Positions 9,189-18,449 of a DNA stretch of 64,000 bases are shown here, in pieces. The notes beneath the pieces were generated by a model that saw only the letters and a list, made by a program, of their open reading frames with translations, was not told the DNA's origin and ran no database searches. This DNA is from Bernardetiaceae bacterium. Lineage in GTDB: Bacteria; Bacteroidota; Bacteroidia; Cytophagales; Thermoflexibacteraceae. Location: the NCBI GenBank assembly GCA_025056255.1, contig JANWVT010000013.1, positions 30,418 through 94,417 on the forward strand, read 5' to 3'. Each line of letters starts with the position of its first letter. Positions within the stretch are counted from its first letter, which is position 1. A program made the position numbers and the translations under genes.

Positions 9189-11633
9189 TCAGGACAAATA
9201 ATTAGCAATGCGAATTAAGTCGGCAAATACGCCCGCTGCCGTTACCTCTGCTCCTGCGCCCGAGCCTTTCACCACCATTGGGCGCTCCGGATAACGAACG
9301 GTTGTAAAGGCAATAATATTGTCTGAGCCGGAGAGTGAAGCAAAAGGATGTTCTTGCCCAACAGCATCAAGAGAAATGGTAGCTTTTCCGTCTTCAAAAC
9401 GGGCGATGCAGCGCAATTTTTCGCCTTTTTCAGCAGCTTGTTGGCGCATACGCTCAAAGTGAGCATCATAAGTTTCCAACACTTGGAAAAACTCCTCTAC
9501 GGTTGGGGCATCCATGCAAGGTTGGGGCAAAAACCCGTTAATAGTAATATCTTCAAACTCCATGGCATAGCCACATTCGCGTGCCAGAATGAGAATTTTG
9601 CGTCCTACGTCTTTGCAACTCAGGTCTTCACGCGGGTCGGGTTCGGTATAGCCTTTTTGCTTAGCTTCTTTCACTACTTGGCTAAAAGGTACTGAGCCAT
9701 CGAAAGTGTTGAAAATATAAGATAATGTGCCGGATAGCACTGCCTCTATGCGAATAATTTTATCGCCGCTGTTGATTAAGTCGCGCAAAGTGCTAATGAC
9801 AGGTAGCGCCGCTCCTACATTGGTTTCATAAAGCATGATAACACCGTGCTGCTTAGCAAGGCGCCGATTGCGAATGTATTGTTCATAACTGCTTGAAGAG
9901 GCAATTTTATTAGGTGTAACGATTGAAATACTGGCTTTGAGAATTTCGTCGTATGTGTTAGCAACTACCGCACTGGCAGTATTATCTACAAACACCGAAT
10001 TGGCAAGATTGATTTCATTCATTTGCTTAACAAACTCATGAATATCAGAAGGCACACCGCCTTCCAGCTCTTCGCGCCATTGCTCAATTGAAATGCCGTT
10101 TTCTTTGAACAACATTTTGCGGCTATTGGCAAGTCCCACAATGCGAAACTCAAGGTTGTATTCTTGTCTGAGATAGTCGCGCTGGGCTTGCATTTGTTTG
10201 AGCAAGGTACTACCGATTAGCCCTGTACCTGCCATAAAAATATTGAGCACTTTTGTGTCCGACTCAAAGAATGCTTGGTGCAATGCTCGGAGAGCTTTCA
10301 CTTCATCTGCCTTACTAATAACGGCTGAGATGTTCAGCTCCGAAGAACCTTGTGCAATAGCTACTACGTTGATACCGTTGCGTCCTAATGCTTGGAACAT
10401 CCGCCCAGCAACGCCACTAGTGCGTCGCATATCTTTGCCTACAATGGCAATAATAGAAAGGTTGGTTTCTACAATTACCTCATCCAGTAGTGCATTGCGA
10501 ATTTCAAAGGCAAATTCTTTTTCGATGAGTTGCTTTGCAGTTGCCGATTCTTCGGGTTTTACAGCCAGACAAATGGAGTGTTCGGAAGAAGCTTGTGTGA
10601 TGAGGATAACGCTAATTTTACCTGCTGCCAATGCACCAAACAAGCGGGCAGAAATACCAGCTACTCCTACCATACCACTTCCTTGTACACGCAACAGCGC
10701 AATATGGCTAATTGAAGTAATGCCTTTAATCGGGCGACCATTGTAGGCAGACTCTTTGCTAATGAAGGTGCCTTGAAAGTCGGTATTGAACGTATTGCGA
10801 ATTACAATGGGAACATCTGCCTTCATGGCTGGTACCATTGTGGGAGGGTAAATAACTTTTGCCCCAAAATGCGACATTTCCATAGCTTCCTCATAGGTCA
10901 GTGCCGGAATAGACTGAGCCTGCGGTACTTTACGCGGGTCGCAAGTCATCACCCCGTCCACGTCTGTCCAAATCTCGGCGACGGAAGCCTGCAAAGCTGC
11001 TGCAAAAATGGAGCATGTGTAATCCGAACCGCCGCGTCCCAATGTAACCGTATCGCCGTTAGGGGCGCTGCCAATAAATCCTGTAGCAATAATTAGTCCC
11101 GGGGTAGCCGCCACATATTCCTGAATTAGCGGATTGGTAGCTTCAAAATCAACAGTGGCATTGCCATAACGCCCGTCGGTTTTGATAACTTTGGTAGTAT
11201 CCAAATACGTTGCCAGCAAGCCCTGTTCGCGTGCTGCCTCGCTGATGATAGTGCAGGAGAGTCGTTCGCCAAAACTCATGACGTAGTCCAATGCGCGCAC
11301 ACTCATTTCATTAAGCAGAAAAATGCCATTGAGTAGCTCTTCCAACTCGTTGAGCATAGCTTTTACTTTGGCGAGTGTGGCACTTTGTTGGCGAACATCT
11401 ATGAGTTCTTTTACACAGTCTAAGTGGCGTTTCTCAATATGGGCAAAAAGTGTTTTGTAATTTGTATCGTCGTTGGCGGCAGCTTTTGCCGTTGCAATGA
11501 GTTCATCGGTGATGCCTCCCAACGCCGAACATACTACTACTTTTGCTTCTGGGTCATTTTTGATAATGTTTACCACATGGCGGATGCGCTCGGCATTTTG
11601 CACCGAAGAGCCTCCGAATTTTAGTACTTTCAT
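9189..11633 (-). CDS. thrA: Bifunctional aspartokinase / homoserine dehydrogenase I
   Basis: An 814-residue fusion that catalyses the first and third steps of the aspartate pathway toward Thr, Ile and Met. The aspartokinase domain (about 1-295) opens with MKVLKFGGSSV and contains GFIGSAPNGDTVTLGRGGSDYT. Two ACT-type regulatory segments follow (about 305-455, including SSELNISAVI), then homoserine dehydrogenase (about 465-814) with the nucleotide motif GTGLIGS, VFVDNTASAVV, ETNVGAALPVI and GTLSYIFNTF. Length matches E. coli ThrA. No thrB or thrC follows in the window. A leader peptide rich in Thr and a terminator hairpin lie upstream, so expression is probably controlled by attenuation in addition to allosteric feedback. 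Confidence 0.97.
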   Translation of the reverse strand: MKVLKFGGSSVQNAERIRHVVNIIKNDPEAKVVVCSALGGITDELIATAKAAANDDTNYKTLFAHIEKRHLDCVKELIDVRQQSATLAKVKAMLNELEELLNGIFLLNEMSVRALDYVMSFGERLSCTIISEAAREQGLLATYLDTTKVIKTDGRYGNATVDFEATNPLIQEYVAATPGLIIATGFIGSAPNGDTVTLGRGGSDYTCSIFAAALQASVAEIWTDVDGVMTCDPRKVPQAQSIPALTYEEAMEMSHFGAKVIYPPTMVPAMKADVPIVIRNTFNTDFQGTFISKESAYNGRPIKGITSISHIALLRVQGSGMVGVAGISARLFGALAAGKISVILITQASSEHSICLAVKPEESATAKQLIEKEFAFEIRNALLDEVIVETNLSIIAIVGKDMRRTSGVAGRMFQALGRNGINVVAIAQGSSELNISAVISKADEVKALRALHQAFFESDTKVLNIFMAGTGLIGSTLLKQMQAQRDYLRQEYNLEFRIVGLANSRKMLFKENGISIEQWREELEGGVPSDIHEFVKQMNEINLANSVFVDNTASAVVANTYDEILKASISIVTPNKIASSSSYEQYIRNRRLAKQHGVIMLYETNVGAALPVISTLRDLINSGDKIIRIEAVLSGTLSYIFNTFDGSVPFSQVVKEAKQKGYTEPDPREDLSCKDVGRKILILARECGYAMEFEDITINGFLPQPCMDAPTVEEFFQVLETYDAHFERMRQQAAEKGEKLRCIARFEDGKATISLDAVGQEHPFASLSGSDNIIAFTTVRYPERPMVVKGSGAGAEVTAAGVFADLIRIANYLS

Positions 11634-11656
11634 AATAGGTTTGGATGAGTGAGGTT

Positions 11657-11688
11657 AAAAACAATTCAGACACTTCTTGTGCCGTTGT
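11657..11688 (-). terminator. Attenuator terminator in the thrA leader
   Basis: On the minus strand the sequence ACAACGGCAC, loop AAGAA, GTGTCTGAATTGT can fold as GGCAC/GTGTC (one G-U) capped below by ACAA/TTGT, and runs straight into a T tract (11657-11661). It lies 24 nt before the thrA ATG and 45 nt after the leader-peptide stop. The right arm AGTGT can alternatively pair with ACACT just after the leader stop, giving a candidate antiterminator. Confidence 0.6.
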
Positions 11689-11733
11689 CAAATAGCTACA
11701 AAACAGAAATAAGTTCGATACGAGTGTGTACAG

Positions 11734-11811
11734 TTAGCATGCCCCGAAGGGCATAGTGGTTGTCATGCCGCATGTGGTTGTGTTGTGAAAAGCAGCAATT
11801 ATTGCGAACAT
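11734..11811 (-). CDS. Threonine-rich leader peptide of the thrA attenuator
   Basis: A 25-codon ORF starting at ATG 11809-11811 and ending at TAA 11734-11736, upstream of thrA on the same strand. It encodes Ile-Ile at residues 4-5 and TTTCGMTTT at residues 11-19, so six of 25 codons are Thr in two triplets. E. coli thrL has the same bias toward Thr and Ile. The last codons (MPFGA) overlap a hairpin ATGCCC-TTCG-GGGCAT. Seven-base arms GTACAGT (just before the ATG, 11812-11818) and ACTGTAC (at the stop, 11728-11734) can pair around the whole ORF. Stalling at Thr codons for lack of charged tRNA-Thr would block the hairpin and favour readthrough. No Shine-Dalgarno is visible, and function is inferred from composition and position. 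Confidence 0.7.
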   Translation of the reverse strand: MFAIIAAFHNTTTCGMTTTMPFGAC

Positions 11812-11837
11812 ACTGTACCGGTGTGGATAAGGCGTTG

Positions 11838-11870
11838 CAAAGCTATCAATAAAATTTTGCAAAAAAGAAA
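11838..11870 (-). promoter_or_regulatory. Promoter of the thrA leader transcript
   Basis: Exact TAGCTTTG -7 box at 11838-11845 (minus strand). Upstream, TTTC at 11867-11870 is 21 nt away, a near match to the -33 TTTG. Transcription from here yields a leader of about 200 nt containing the Thr-rich ORF and the attenuator. Confidence 0.6.
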
Positions 11871-11970
11871 AAACCGAGTGGGTTTTATTGCAGTTTTATT
11901 TGTTGCCAGATTAACTCCGATGCAACAATTTTGCACAGAGATATTTCAATTACACTAAATCACTTGAATT

Positions 11971-12792
11971 ATGGGACAAATTCAATGGGAAACCATTAAG
12001 GAATACAAAGAAATTTTGTTCACCTACTACAATGGCATTGGCAAAATTAGCATCAATCGCCCGCATGTGCACAATGCCTTTACGCCGCTAACAGTGCAAG
12101 AAATGATTGATGCTATGACGCACTGCCGCTACGACGACCGCATTGGTGTTGTTATTCTAACCGGTGAAGGCGGTAAAGCTTTTTGCAGTGGCGGCGACCA
12201 AAGCGTGCGCGGGCATGGTGGCTACGTAGGCGAAGATGGCGTACCGCGGCTTAACGTATTAGACTTGCAAAAGCTTATCCGAAGCATTCCCAAACCTGTC
12301 ATTGCCATGGTAGCAGGCTGGGCAATTGGCGGCGGGCATGTGCTGCACGTAGTCTGTGACCTTACCATTGCTGCCGATAATGCCCGCTTCGGACAAACCG
12401 GACCGAAGGTAGGTAGCTTTGATGGTGGCTTTGGCGCCAGTTATCTGGCTCGCATTGTTGGGCAGAAAAAAGCCCGCGAAATTTGGTATCTATGCGACCA
12501 GTACGATGCACAAGAAGCCCTGCAAATGGGCTTGGTGAACAAAGTGGTGCCGTTGGAAAAGTTGGAAGAAGAAACAGTAGCTTGGTGTAACAAAATCTTG
12601 GAAAAATCTCCGATTGCACTGCGCATGCTGAAAGCCTCTTTTAATGCCGAGCTAGACGGACAGGCAGGCATTCAAGAACTGGCAGGTAATGCCACCCTAC
12701 TCTACTACCTGACCGACGAAGCCAAAGAAGGTAAAAATGCTTTCTTAGAAAAACGCAAGCCCGACTTTAGCAAGTTTCCTAAGTTTCCGTAA
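11971..12792 (+). CDS. menB: 1,4-dihydroxy-2-naphthoyl-CoA synthase
   Basis: A 273-residue crotonase-fold enzyme that closes the second ring in menaquinone synthesis. It is close to E. coli MenB throughout: [17 protein letters not shown] forms the oxyanion region, [20 protein letters not shown] is the second loop, and [20 protein letters not shown] plus [12 protein letters not shown] are diagnostic. The C-terminus [16 protein letters not shown] is also typical. Presence of MenB implies menaquinone-based respiration, fitting the NuoM found later in the window. Other men genes are not nearby. It is divergent from thrA, and the 337-bp gap is mostly the thrA leader. Confidence 0.97.
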   Translation: MGQIQWETIKEYKEILFTYYNGIGKISINRPHVHNAFTPLTVQEMIDAMTHCRYDDRIGVVILTGEGGKAFCSGGDQSVRGHGGYVGEDGVPRLNVLDLQKLIRSIPKPVIAMVAGWAIGGGHVLHVVCDLTIAADNARFGQTGPKVGSFDGGFGASYLARIVGQKKAREIWYLCDQYDAQEALQMGLVNKVVPLEKLEEETVAWCNKILEKSPIALRMLKASFNAELDGQAGIQELAGNATLLYYLTDEAKEGKNAFLEKRKPDFSKFPKFP

Positions 12793-12887
12793 TAGTCGTG
12801 TGAGCCAAACGGTTGGTCAAATTGGCTGATACTGAGTAGCAGTATGCAGTTTCCCTCTAAACAAGTTTGCAGTATGACAACTTAAAT

Positions 12888-13361
12888 ATGACCAACTATC
12901 CCTTCAGCTTTGTTCCGCAAGACCGCCTCATATGGGTTTCTGCCTACGACAAAGAAACCTTGTGTAGAAAAATTATAGCGGCGACCTATCAGCAAGGTGA
13001 AGCCCGCATGAGTCGGCATAAGTTTAATGGAATAAGCACTGGCGATGGTAGTTTCCAACTGGCACAGTGGGTCAGCCATCCCAACCTGTTTTTGCCGCTG
13101 TTGCACTGCAAAATTGAACCAACCCAATCAGGATGCCTGATTTTTGTACGGTGCAGCCTGTTTTTCAGCACGCAGGTATTGGTGGCAGCAGGTTTATTGT
13201 TCTTATTGGCTGCTGCACTGTATTACTTAACCATACAAAAAGAGTGGATTTACTCTGTTACTCTTTTGCTTGCCATGGGTTTGTTTTACCTGACCGTTTT
13301 AGGGAACTATCACCTGCAAAAACAAATCAGTTTACATTTGTTGCAAAGGGTAATTGCATAA
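12888..13361 (+). CDS. Hypothetical two-helix membrane protein
   Basis: A 157-residue protein from ATG 12888; an in-frame TTG seven codons earlier is less likely. The N-terminal half (about 1-90) is soluble, beginning MTNYPFSFVPQDRLIWVSAY. Two hydrophobic helices lie at about 93-117 (FFSTQVLVAAGLLFLLAAAL) and 121-143, with a short cytoplasmic-type tail. I do not recognise a family. It follows menB by about 95 bp on the same strand but is not obviously cotranscribed. Confidence 0.7.
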   Translation: MTNYPFSFVPQDRLIWVSAYDKETLCRKIIAATYQQGEARMSRHKFNGISTGDGSFQLAQWVSHPNLFLPLLHCKIEPTQSGCLIFVRCSLFFSTQVLVAAGLLFLLAAALYYLTIQKEWIYSVTLLLAMGLFYLTVLGNYHLQKQISLHLLQRVIA

Positions 13362-13429
13362 GTCGGCTGCTCACCCCCAAAATAAAATCCTAATTTGACT
13401 AATTTGGTTGCCCAAACAAACCGGATTGC

Positions 13430-16400
13430 ATGAAGACTATACGTTATGGAATAGCCCTTACGCTTGTGTTGCTTGGCTGTAAGCAGGAAAACAATACTTA
13501 TCAACCACAAGATGCACTCTTTACTGCACTTTCGCCTGCCGAAACAGGCATCCGTTTCACTAATACCGTTACCCCCGAAAAGGATTTCAACATATTCAAC
13601 TACCGCAATTTTTACAACGGTGGCGGGGTTGCCATTGGCGACATCAACAACGACGGGCTGCCCGATATTTTCCTAACCTCCAATCAGGGCGACTGCAAAT
13701 TGTTTTTGAACAAAGGCAACTTCCAATTTGAAGACATCACCCAAAAAGCAGGAGTAGCCGGCAAACGCGCATGGAGCACAGGGGTAACCTTTGCCGACAT
13801 CAACGCCGACGGCTGGATGGATATTTACGTGTGCAACAGCGGCAATAAAAAAGGTGATGACAAAGCCAACGAACTCTACATCAACAACGGCAACCTGACT
13901 TTTACCGAAAAAGCCGCTGAGTACGGCTTAGACGACCGCGGCTATGGCACACACGCCGCCTTCTTTGACTACGACCGCGATGGCGACTTAGACCTCTACC
14001 TGCTCAACAACAGTTTTACGCCCATCGGGCGGCTGGGCTATGCCAACCTGCGCGAACAACGCGACCCGCTCGGTGGCGACAAGCTCTTCCGCAACGACAA
14101 CGGTAAGTTTACCGATGTAAGCGAACAAGCAGGCATCTACGGCAGCCTTATCGGCTTTGGGCTGGGCATCACCATTGGAGATGTAAATAATGACAACTGG
14201 CTGGATATTTACATTTCCAACGACTTTTACGAACGCGACTACCTCTATGTGAATCAACGCAACGGCACGTTTGCCGAACTTTCCAAAGATTACTTCCAAC
14301 ACGAGAGCCTCTCTTCCATGGGAGCCGATATTGCCGACCTGAACAACGACGGCTGGCAGGATATCTACGTAACCGATATGCTGCCTTGGGACGATTACCG
14401 CCTGAAAACCACCACTACCTTTGAAGGCTATGACCTCTTTAACCTCAAACTCAGCCGCGATTTTTACTACCAGTACAACCAAAATTCGCTGCAACTTAAC
14501 AACGGCAATGGCACATTCAGCGAAGTGGCACGGCTGGCACAAGTCCATGCCACCGATTGGAGCTGGGGAGCACTCATTTTTGACATGGACAACGACGGGC
14601 AAAAAGACATTTTCGTTGCCAACGGTATCCATAAAAACCTCACCGACCAAGATTTTGTCAATTTTCTGGCAAGCGAAGAAAATCTGCGCCGCGTACAAAC
14701 CGGTAATTTCAACATTCAGGAATATTTAGACCTGATGGAAACCAAACCCGTAAGCAACTATGCCTTCCACAACATGGGCAACATGCATTTTGTAAACAAA
14801 GCCCGCGAATGGGGACTTGGTGAACCCGGCTTTTCCAACGGAGCAGCCTATGGCGACTTGGACAACGACGGCGACTTAGACCTGATTGTGAACAACGTGA
14901 ACATGCCCGTTGGCATTTACCGCAATAATGCAACAGAGAAGTTAGGAAACAACTTCCTGAAAATCAAACTTAAAGGCACACCTACCAATCCCAACGGAAT
15001 CGGAGCGAAAGTGGCTGTTTACCACGGCGGCACTGTGCAATGGTTGCAACAAATGCCCAATCGCGGCTTTCAGTCTTCGGTAGATTGGACACTGGTATTT
15101 GGCTTAGGCAAAGCTACACAAATAGATTCGGTTGTGGTCATCTGGACAGACGACAAGATGCAGACCTTGGGCAAAACCCAAATCAATCAGACCTTAACAC
15201 TTAACTATGCCAACGCCAACCAAACTTGGCAACCCGAAAAAGTACAATCCGAAGGCTATTTTGCCGATGCCACTGCCCAAACAGGGCTTCAGTTCGTTCA
15301 TCGGGAAAGCGAGTTTGTGGACTTCAAACGCGATGCGCTGCTCAAACAAAAATACTCTACGCAAGGTCCTGCACTGGCAACGGGCGATGTAAACGGCGAC
15401 GGGCTGGAAGATATTTTCTTTGGCGGTGCAGCAGGTCAGCCCTCGCAGCTTTGGCTGCAACAAACCGGCGGAAAGTTTGCTCTCAAACCTGTTGCTGCCT
15501 TCGATGCCGACAAAGCTACCGAAGCCGTTGATGCAGTTTTCTTTGATGCCGACGGCGACGGCGACATGGATTTGTTTGTAGTTACGGGCAGCAACGAGTT
15601 CAACCCCGAAGATGACCTGTTGCAAGACTTGCTCTACCTCAACGACGGCAAAGGCAATTTCACCAAAGATGAGCGCTTGCCCAAACTCTACGACAGCGGA
15701 GCAGCCGTTGCTGCCGCCGATTTTGACAAAGATGGCGATACAGACCTTTTCGTAGCTAACCGGCTGATTCCTGCTAAATACGGACTGAATCCGCCGCATA
15801 CCTTGCTCATTAACGACGGAACAGGCAATTTTAAAAACTATACCAAGCGCTACCTGCCCGACATGGAAACAATCGGGATGCTGACCGATGCGGCATGGGC
15901 AGACACCGACGGCGACGGCTACCAAGATTTGATACTTTTCGGCGAGTGGAACGCCCCCATTTTGTACAAAAATCAGCAAGGACGCCATTTCATAGCCGAT
16001 GAATCTTTTGCCAAAGCGGCGGCAAGCGGCTTTTGGCATACTGTTGTGCCAATGGATGTGGATAATGACGGCGACATAGACCTGATAGCGGGCAATTTGG
16101 GGCTAAATTCTCGTCTGCGGATAGATGCCGCACATCCGGCTGAGTTGCACATCAACGATTTTGACCGCAACGGCGAAATTGAGCAAATTATTTCTTGCCC
16201 TGCCGAAGATGGCAAAAACTACCCCATGCTGCTCAAAGGCGACCTGCAAGTGCAGGTGCCAATGATTAAGAAAAAATACCTGAAATTCACCGACTATGCC
16301 GCCAAACCTATCAACCAAATATTTGATGCGGCGCAAATGGAAGGCGCTATCGTAAAAACTGCCACCGAACAGCGCACGGGAGTTTTTATTAACAACGGCG

Positions 16401-16738
16401 CGGCAGGCTGGGAGTTCCGCCCACTGGCATGGCAGGCACAAGTATCGCCCGTGCAGGCTATTCTGCCGATGGATTTCAACGGCGACGGCAATACAGACTT
16501 GTTACTGGCTGGCAACTTCTTCGACGTGCTACCCGAAATTGTGCGCTATGATGCCCTGTATGGACTACTGCTGGCAGGCGACGGCAAAGGAAACTTCAAT
16601 CCTGTGCATCCCTTAGAAAGCCGTATGGTCATGAAAGGGCAGGTGCGCCACCTAAGAGCAGTGACGCCTAAAAATGGTAAACCGCTAATTATTGCTGCTA
16701 AAAACAATGAGCCAGTACAAGTGTGGCGGGTGAAATAA
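13430..16738 (+). CDS. FG-GAP/VCBS-repeat lipoprotein with ASPIC/UnbV domain
   Basis: A 1102-residue exported lipoprotein. The signal peptide ends in the lipobox LLGC (Cys17). Calcium-binding FG-GAP-like blades come in two sets. The first has about seven copies (for example DINNDGLPDIFLTSN and DYDRDGDLDLYLLNN) over residues 60-500. A central ASPIC/UnbV domain (about 505-600) includes NGIGAKV and a VVVIWTD strand. The second has about six more blades (DVNGDGLEDIFFGGA through DFNGDGNTDLLLAGN) to about residue 1040. Such proteins are common in Cytophagales polysaccharide- and surface-associated loci and probably fold as beta-propellers on the cell surface. Ligand unknown. It ends convergently with anmK. 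Confidence 0.9.
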   Translation: MKTIRYGIALTLVLLGCKQENNTYQPQDALFTALSPAETGIRFTNTVTPEKDFNIFNYRNFYNGGGVAIGDINNDGLPDIFLTSNQGDCKLFLNKGNFQFEDITQKAGVAGKRAWSTGVTFADINADGWMDIYVCNSGNKKGDDKANELYINNGNLTFTEKAAEYGLDDRGYGTHAAFFDYDRDGDLDLYLLNNSFTPIGRLGYANLREQRDPLGGDKLFRNDNGKFTDVSEQAGIYGSLIGFGLGITIGDVNNDNWLDIYISNDFYERDYLYVNQRNGTFAELSKDYFQHESLSSMGADIADLNNDGWQDIYVTDMLPWDDYRLKTTTTFEGYDLFNLKLSRDFYYQYNQNSLQLNNGNGTFSEVARLAQVHATDWSWGALIFDMDNDGQKDIFVANGIHKNLTDQDFVNFLASEENLRRVQTGNFNIQEYLDLMETKPVSNYAFHNMGNMHFVNKAREWGLGEPGFSNGAAYGDLDNDGDLDLIVNNVNMPVGIYRNNATEKLGNNFLKIKLKGTPTNPNGIGAKVAVYHGGTVQWLQQMPNRGFQSSVDWTLVFGLGKATQIDSVVVIWTDDKMQTLGKTQINQTLTLNYANANQTWQPEKVQSEGYFADATAQTGLQFVHRESEFVDFKRDALLKQKYSTQGPALATGDVNGDGLEDIFFGGAAGQPSQLWLQQTGGKFALKPVAAFDADKATEAVDAVFFDADGDGDMDLFVVTGSNEFNPEDDLLQDLLYLNDGKGNFTKDERLPKLYDSGAAVAAADFDKDGDTDLFVANRLIPAKYGLNPPHTLLINDGTGNFKNYTKRYLPDMETIGMLTDAAWADTDGDGYQDLILFGEWNAPILYKNQQGRHFIADESFAKAAASGFWHTVVPMDVDNDGDIDLIAGNLGLNSRLRIDAAHPAELHINDFDRNGEIEQIISCPAEDGKNYPMLLKGDLQVQVPMIKKKYLKFTDYAAKPINQIFDAAQMEGAIVKTATEQRTGVFINNGAAGWEFRPLAWQAQVSPVQAILPMDFNGDGNTDLLLAGNFFDVLPEIVRYDALYGLLLAGDGKGNFNPVHPLESRMVMKGQVRHLRAVTPKNGKPLIIAAKNNEPVQVWRVK

Positions 16739-16789
16739 GCAAAGCTGACCAGATGCTAAAAAGTTTTGTTTAATTCAAGACAGCAGTAC

Positions 16790-16900
16790 GCCTACACCGT
16801 AGTGCGCCTTCGCACGCGCTACAAATGAATGGTTCGCGAGACGAAACAACGGTAGGCTAAAAATTGAATTTTCCAAATATGGAATAGCATCACTCACGTC
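16790..16900. repeat. Diverged copy of the interspersed intergenic element
   Basis: Lies between convergent genes. Arms GCCTACACCGT (16790-16800) and ACGGTAGGC (16849-16857) are complementary apart from a two-base gap, and an inner GTAGTGCG/CGCACGCGCTAC hairpin sits between them. The right part (TTCGCGAGACGAAACAACGG, then AATTGAATTTTCCAA and ATAGCATCACTCACGTC) matches the element at 20060-20165 but carries only one degenerate 13-bp unit. Confidence 0.6.
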
Positions 16901-16904
16901 GGTA

Positions 16905-17984
16905 TCAGGACATACGCAGGCATTCCCAAAAAGCACCGCCGCAATTGTCTGCCAAGGCGCCAGTAACGGAGGCTAAACAGTTAGGTTGCCTTAGGTAGCG
17001 CAGTAGTCCTAAGAAGGCAAATACAATGGCTTCTTTAAACGCAATAATCTCTGGGGCAGGAACAACTATTTCAGCATGCGGCAGTTGGCTACGCAGCAGC
17101 TCTACAAAAAAAGTATTAAAAGCACCTCCGCCTGTGAGTAATATCTTGGGGTGTTTGTGTTCGAACTGCTTGATGTTCTTAGCCAACTGCAGTACAGAAT
17201 AATGCACTGCTGTACAGAGCAAATCGGCTACTGTGGCACGGCTTGCTTCTATCAGCGGCACATAGTATGCAACAAAGTGCTCCTTACCCAACGACTTTGG
17301 AAAAGGCTTTTGTAAATAAGGGTCTGCATTGAACTGTTCCAACAAGTCGGCGAGCACCTTGCCACTGCGAGCTACTGCTCCACTCTTATCATATGGCATC
17401 CCCAGTTGATTGGCGAGAAAGTTAAAAATCATGTTCGTAAAGGCTACATCATAAGAAATGCGCTTGCCCTCATACTCGGTGGAAAAGTTGGAAATGCCTC
17501 CCAAATTCACACAAAAATCATACTGCGCAAAAAGCAAGCGGTCGCCTAAGGGCACAAGTGGTGCACCTTGTCCACCTAAGGCTACATCTAACTGGCGAAA
17601 ATCACAAATGACCGGATAGCCTGCCGTAGCTGCTAAGGCAGCTCCATTTCCAATTTGAGCAGTAAGCCCAATGGCAGGCTGGTGAAAAATAGTATGCCCA
17701 TGAGAAGCAATAAAAAGAGGCTTTTGGGCTTGTTTACTGATAAACAACCGTGCCTGTTCGCCAAAATAGCGCCCCAGTGTTACGTCGGTAAGTGCGTAGT
17801 CGAATGCGCTGCTGTTTTCTAATGTGCTTAACTTGGCTTGCCACTCTTCACTGTAAGGCACCGTTTCGGCATTGCATAAACGAAACTGCCACTGTTTGTT
17901 TTGCCAAAATTCAACCAATGCCAAATCAAGTCCGTCTAAAGAAGTTCCAGACATCATGCCAAGTACATAAACGCTGTTTTGCAT
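16905..17984 (-). CDS. anmK: Anhydro-N-acetylmuramic acid kinase
   Basis: A 359-residue member of the AnmK family, which hydrolyses and phosphorylates 1,6-anhydro-MurNAc released in cell-wall turnover to MurNAc-6-phosphate. Diagnostic segments are GMMSGTSLDGLDLALVEF at the N-terminus, SHGHTIFHQP, the adenosine-site CVNLGGISNFS, and the late ATP-site LLTGGGAFNTFF. Length is close to the usual 360-375. No murQ or other recycling gene is adjacent. The start is 30 bp from the divergent gene at 18015, and the -33 box of that gene abuts the anmK start codon. Confidence 0.95.
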   Translation of the reverse strand: MQNSVYVLGMMSGTSLDGLDLALVEFWQNKQWQFRLCNAETVPYSEEWQAKLSTLENSSAFDYALTDVTLGRYFGEQARLFISKQAQKPLFIASHGHTIFHQPAIGLTAQIGNGAALAATAGYPVICDFRQLDVALGGQGAPLVPLGDRLLFAQYDFCVNLGGISNFSTEYEGKRISYDVAFTNMIFNFLANQLGMPYDKSGAVARSGKVLADLLEQFNADPYLQKPFPKSLGKEHFVAYYVPLIEASRATVADLLCTAVHYSVLQLAKNIKQFEHKHPKILLTGGGAFNTFFVELLRSQLPHAEIVVPAPEIIAFKEAIVFAFLGLLRYLRQPNCLASVTGALADNCGGAFWECLRMS

Positions 17985-18007
17985 ATGGGGCTAATCACTT
18001 ATTTTTG
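17978..18007 (+). promoter_or_regulatory. Consensus promoter abutting the start of the 18015 gene
   Basis: TTTG (17978-17981), 18 nt spacer, TATTTTTG (18000-18007), then only 7 nt to the ATG. Both boxes match the Bacteroidota consensus, and the predicted mRNA has a leader of only a few bases. Confidence 0.6.
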
Positions 18008-18014
18008 TTAAATC

Positions 18015-18422
18015 ATGAGAAAAGATATCGTATTTCCAGTTGTAGAAGGCATTCGAGTAGCCATTGCCTGCCAAGATGAAACAGCAGAGACGCCTGCATG
18101 GGCAGTTTACCTACTCAACACCAACGCATTTGACATAGACAATGTGCTAGTTGTTTCCAAAGGGTACAGTGAAAAACAGCAACCACAACAACAGCGCACC
18201 TCTATTTTGCGGCAATATTTGGGCACCATTGCTGCTGGTGAACATATTCAAATAGAACTGATAGACCCCTCCGTATTTCATTTGTTCAATGAATACTGGG
18301 TGAGCTATTACGTAGATGGACAAATCTATGACAAGAAATTCATTTTTGTTCCAGAAAGCATTATAGGTGAAAATTTGGTTTACATTCCGCAACTGAAATT
18401 AAAAGGTGTTTTGCACTATTGA
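18015..18422 (+). CDS. Conserved-looking hypothetical protein, 135 residues
   Basis: A soluble protein with no signal peptide, starting MRKDIVFPVVEGIRVAIACQ. It is beta-rich in appearance, with the segments WAVYLLNTNAFDIDNVLVVSKGY and FNEYWVSYYVDGQIYDKKFIF, and ends with PQLKLKGVLHY. The look is of a small beta-sandwich domain. I have seen similar Cytophagales proteins but know of no function. It is followed after 27 bp by the PD-(D/E)XK-like gene on the same strand, so the two may be cotranscribed. Confidence 0.75.
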   Translation: MRKDIVFPVVEGIRVAIACQDETAETPAWAVYLLNTNAFDIDNVLVVSKGYSEKQQPQQQRTSILRQYLGTIAAGEHIQIELIDPSVFHLFNEYWVSYYVDGQIYDKKFIFVPESIIGENLVYIPQLKLKGVLHY

Positions 18423-18449
18423 TGCTGTGCTCAAAGCCGATAATTTATT

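Noticed and set aside
10198..10746. 182-codon plus-strand ORF
   Set aside because: Antisense to thrA, which is certain; composition reflects the reverse of the real frame.
12805..12830. Inverted repeat GCCAAACGGTTGG...TTGGC after menB
   Set aside because: Short, no T tract follows, so it is weak evidence for a terminator.
13988..14698. 236-codon minus-strand ORF, and the similar 281-codon one at 15194-16039
   Set aside because: Both are antisense to the FG-GAP repeat protein; repeated GAC/AAC codons of the Asp-rich blades keep the opposite strand open.
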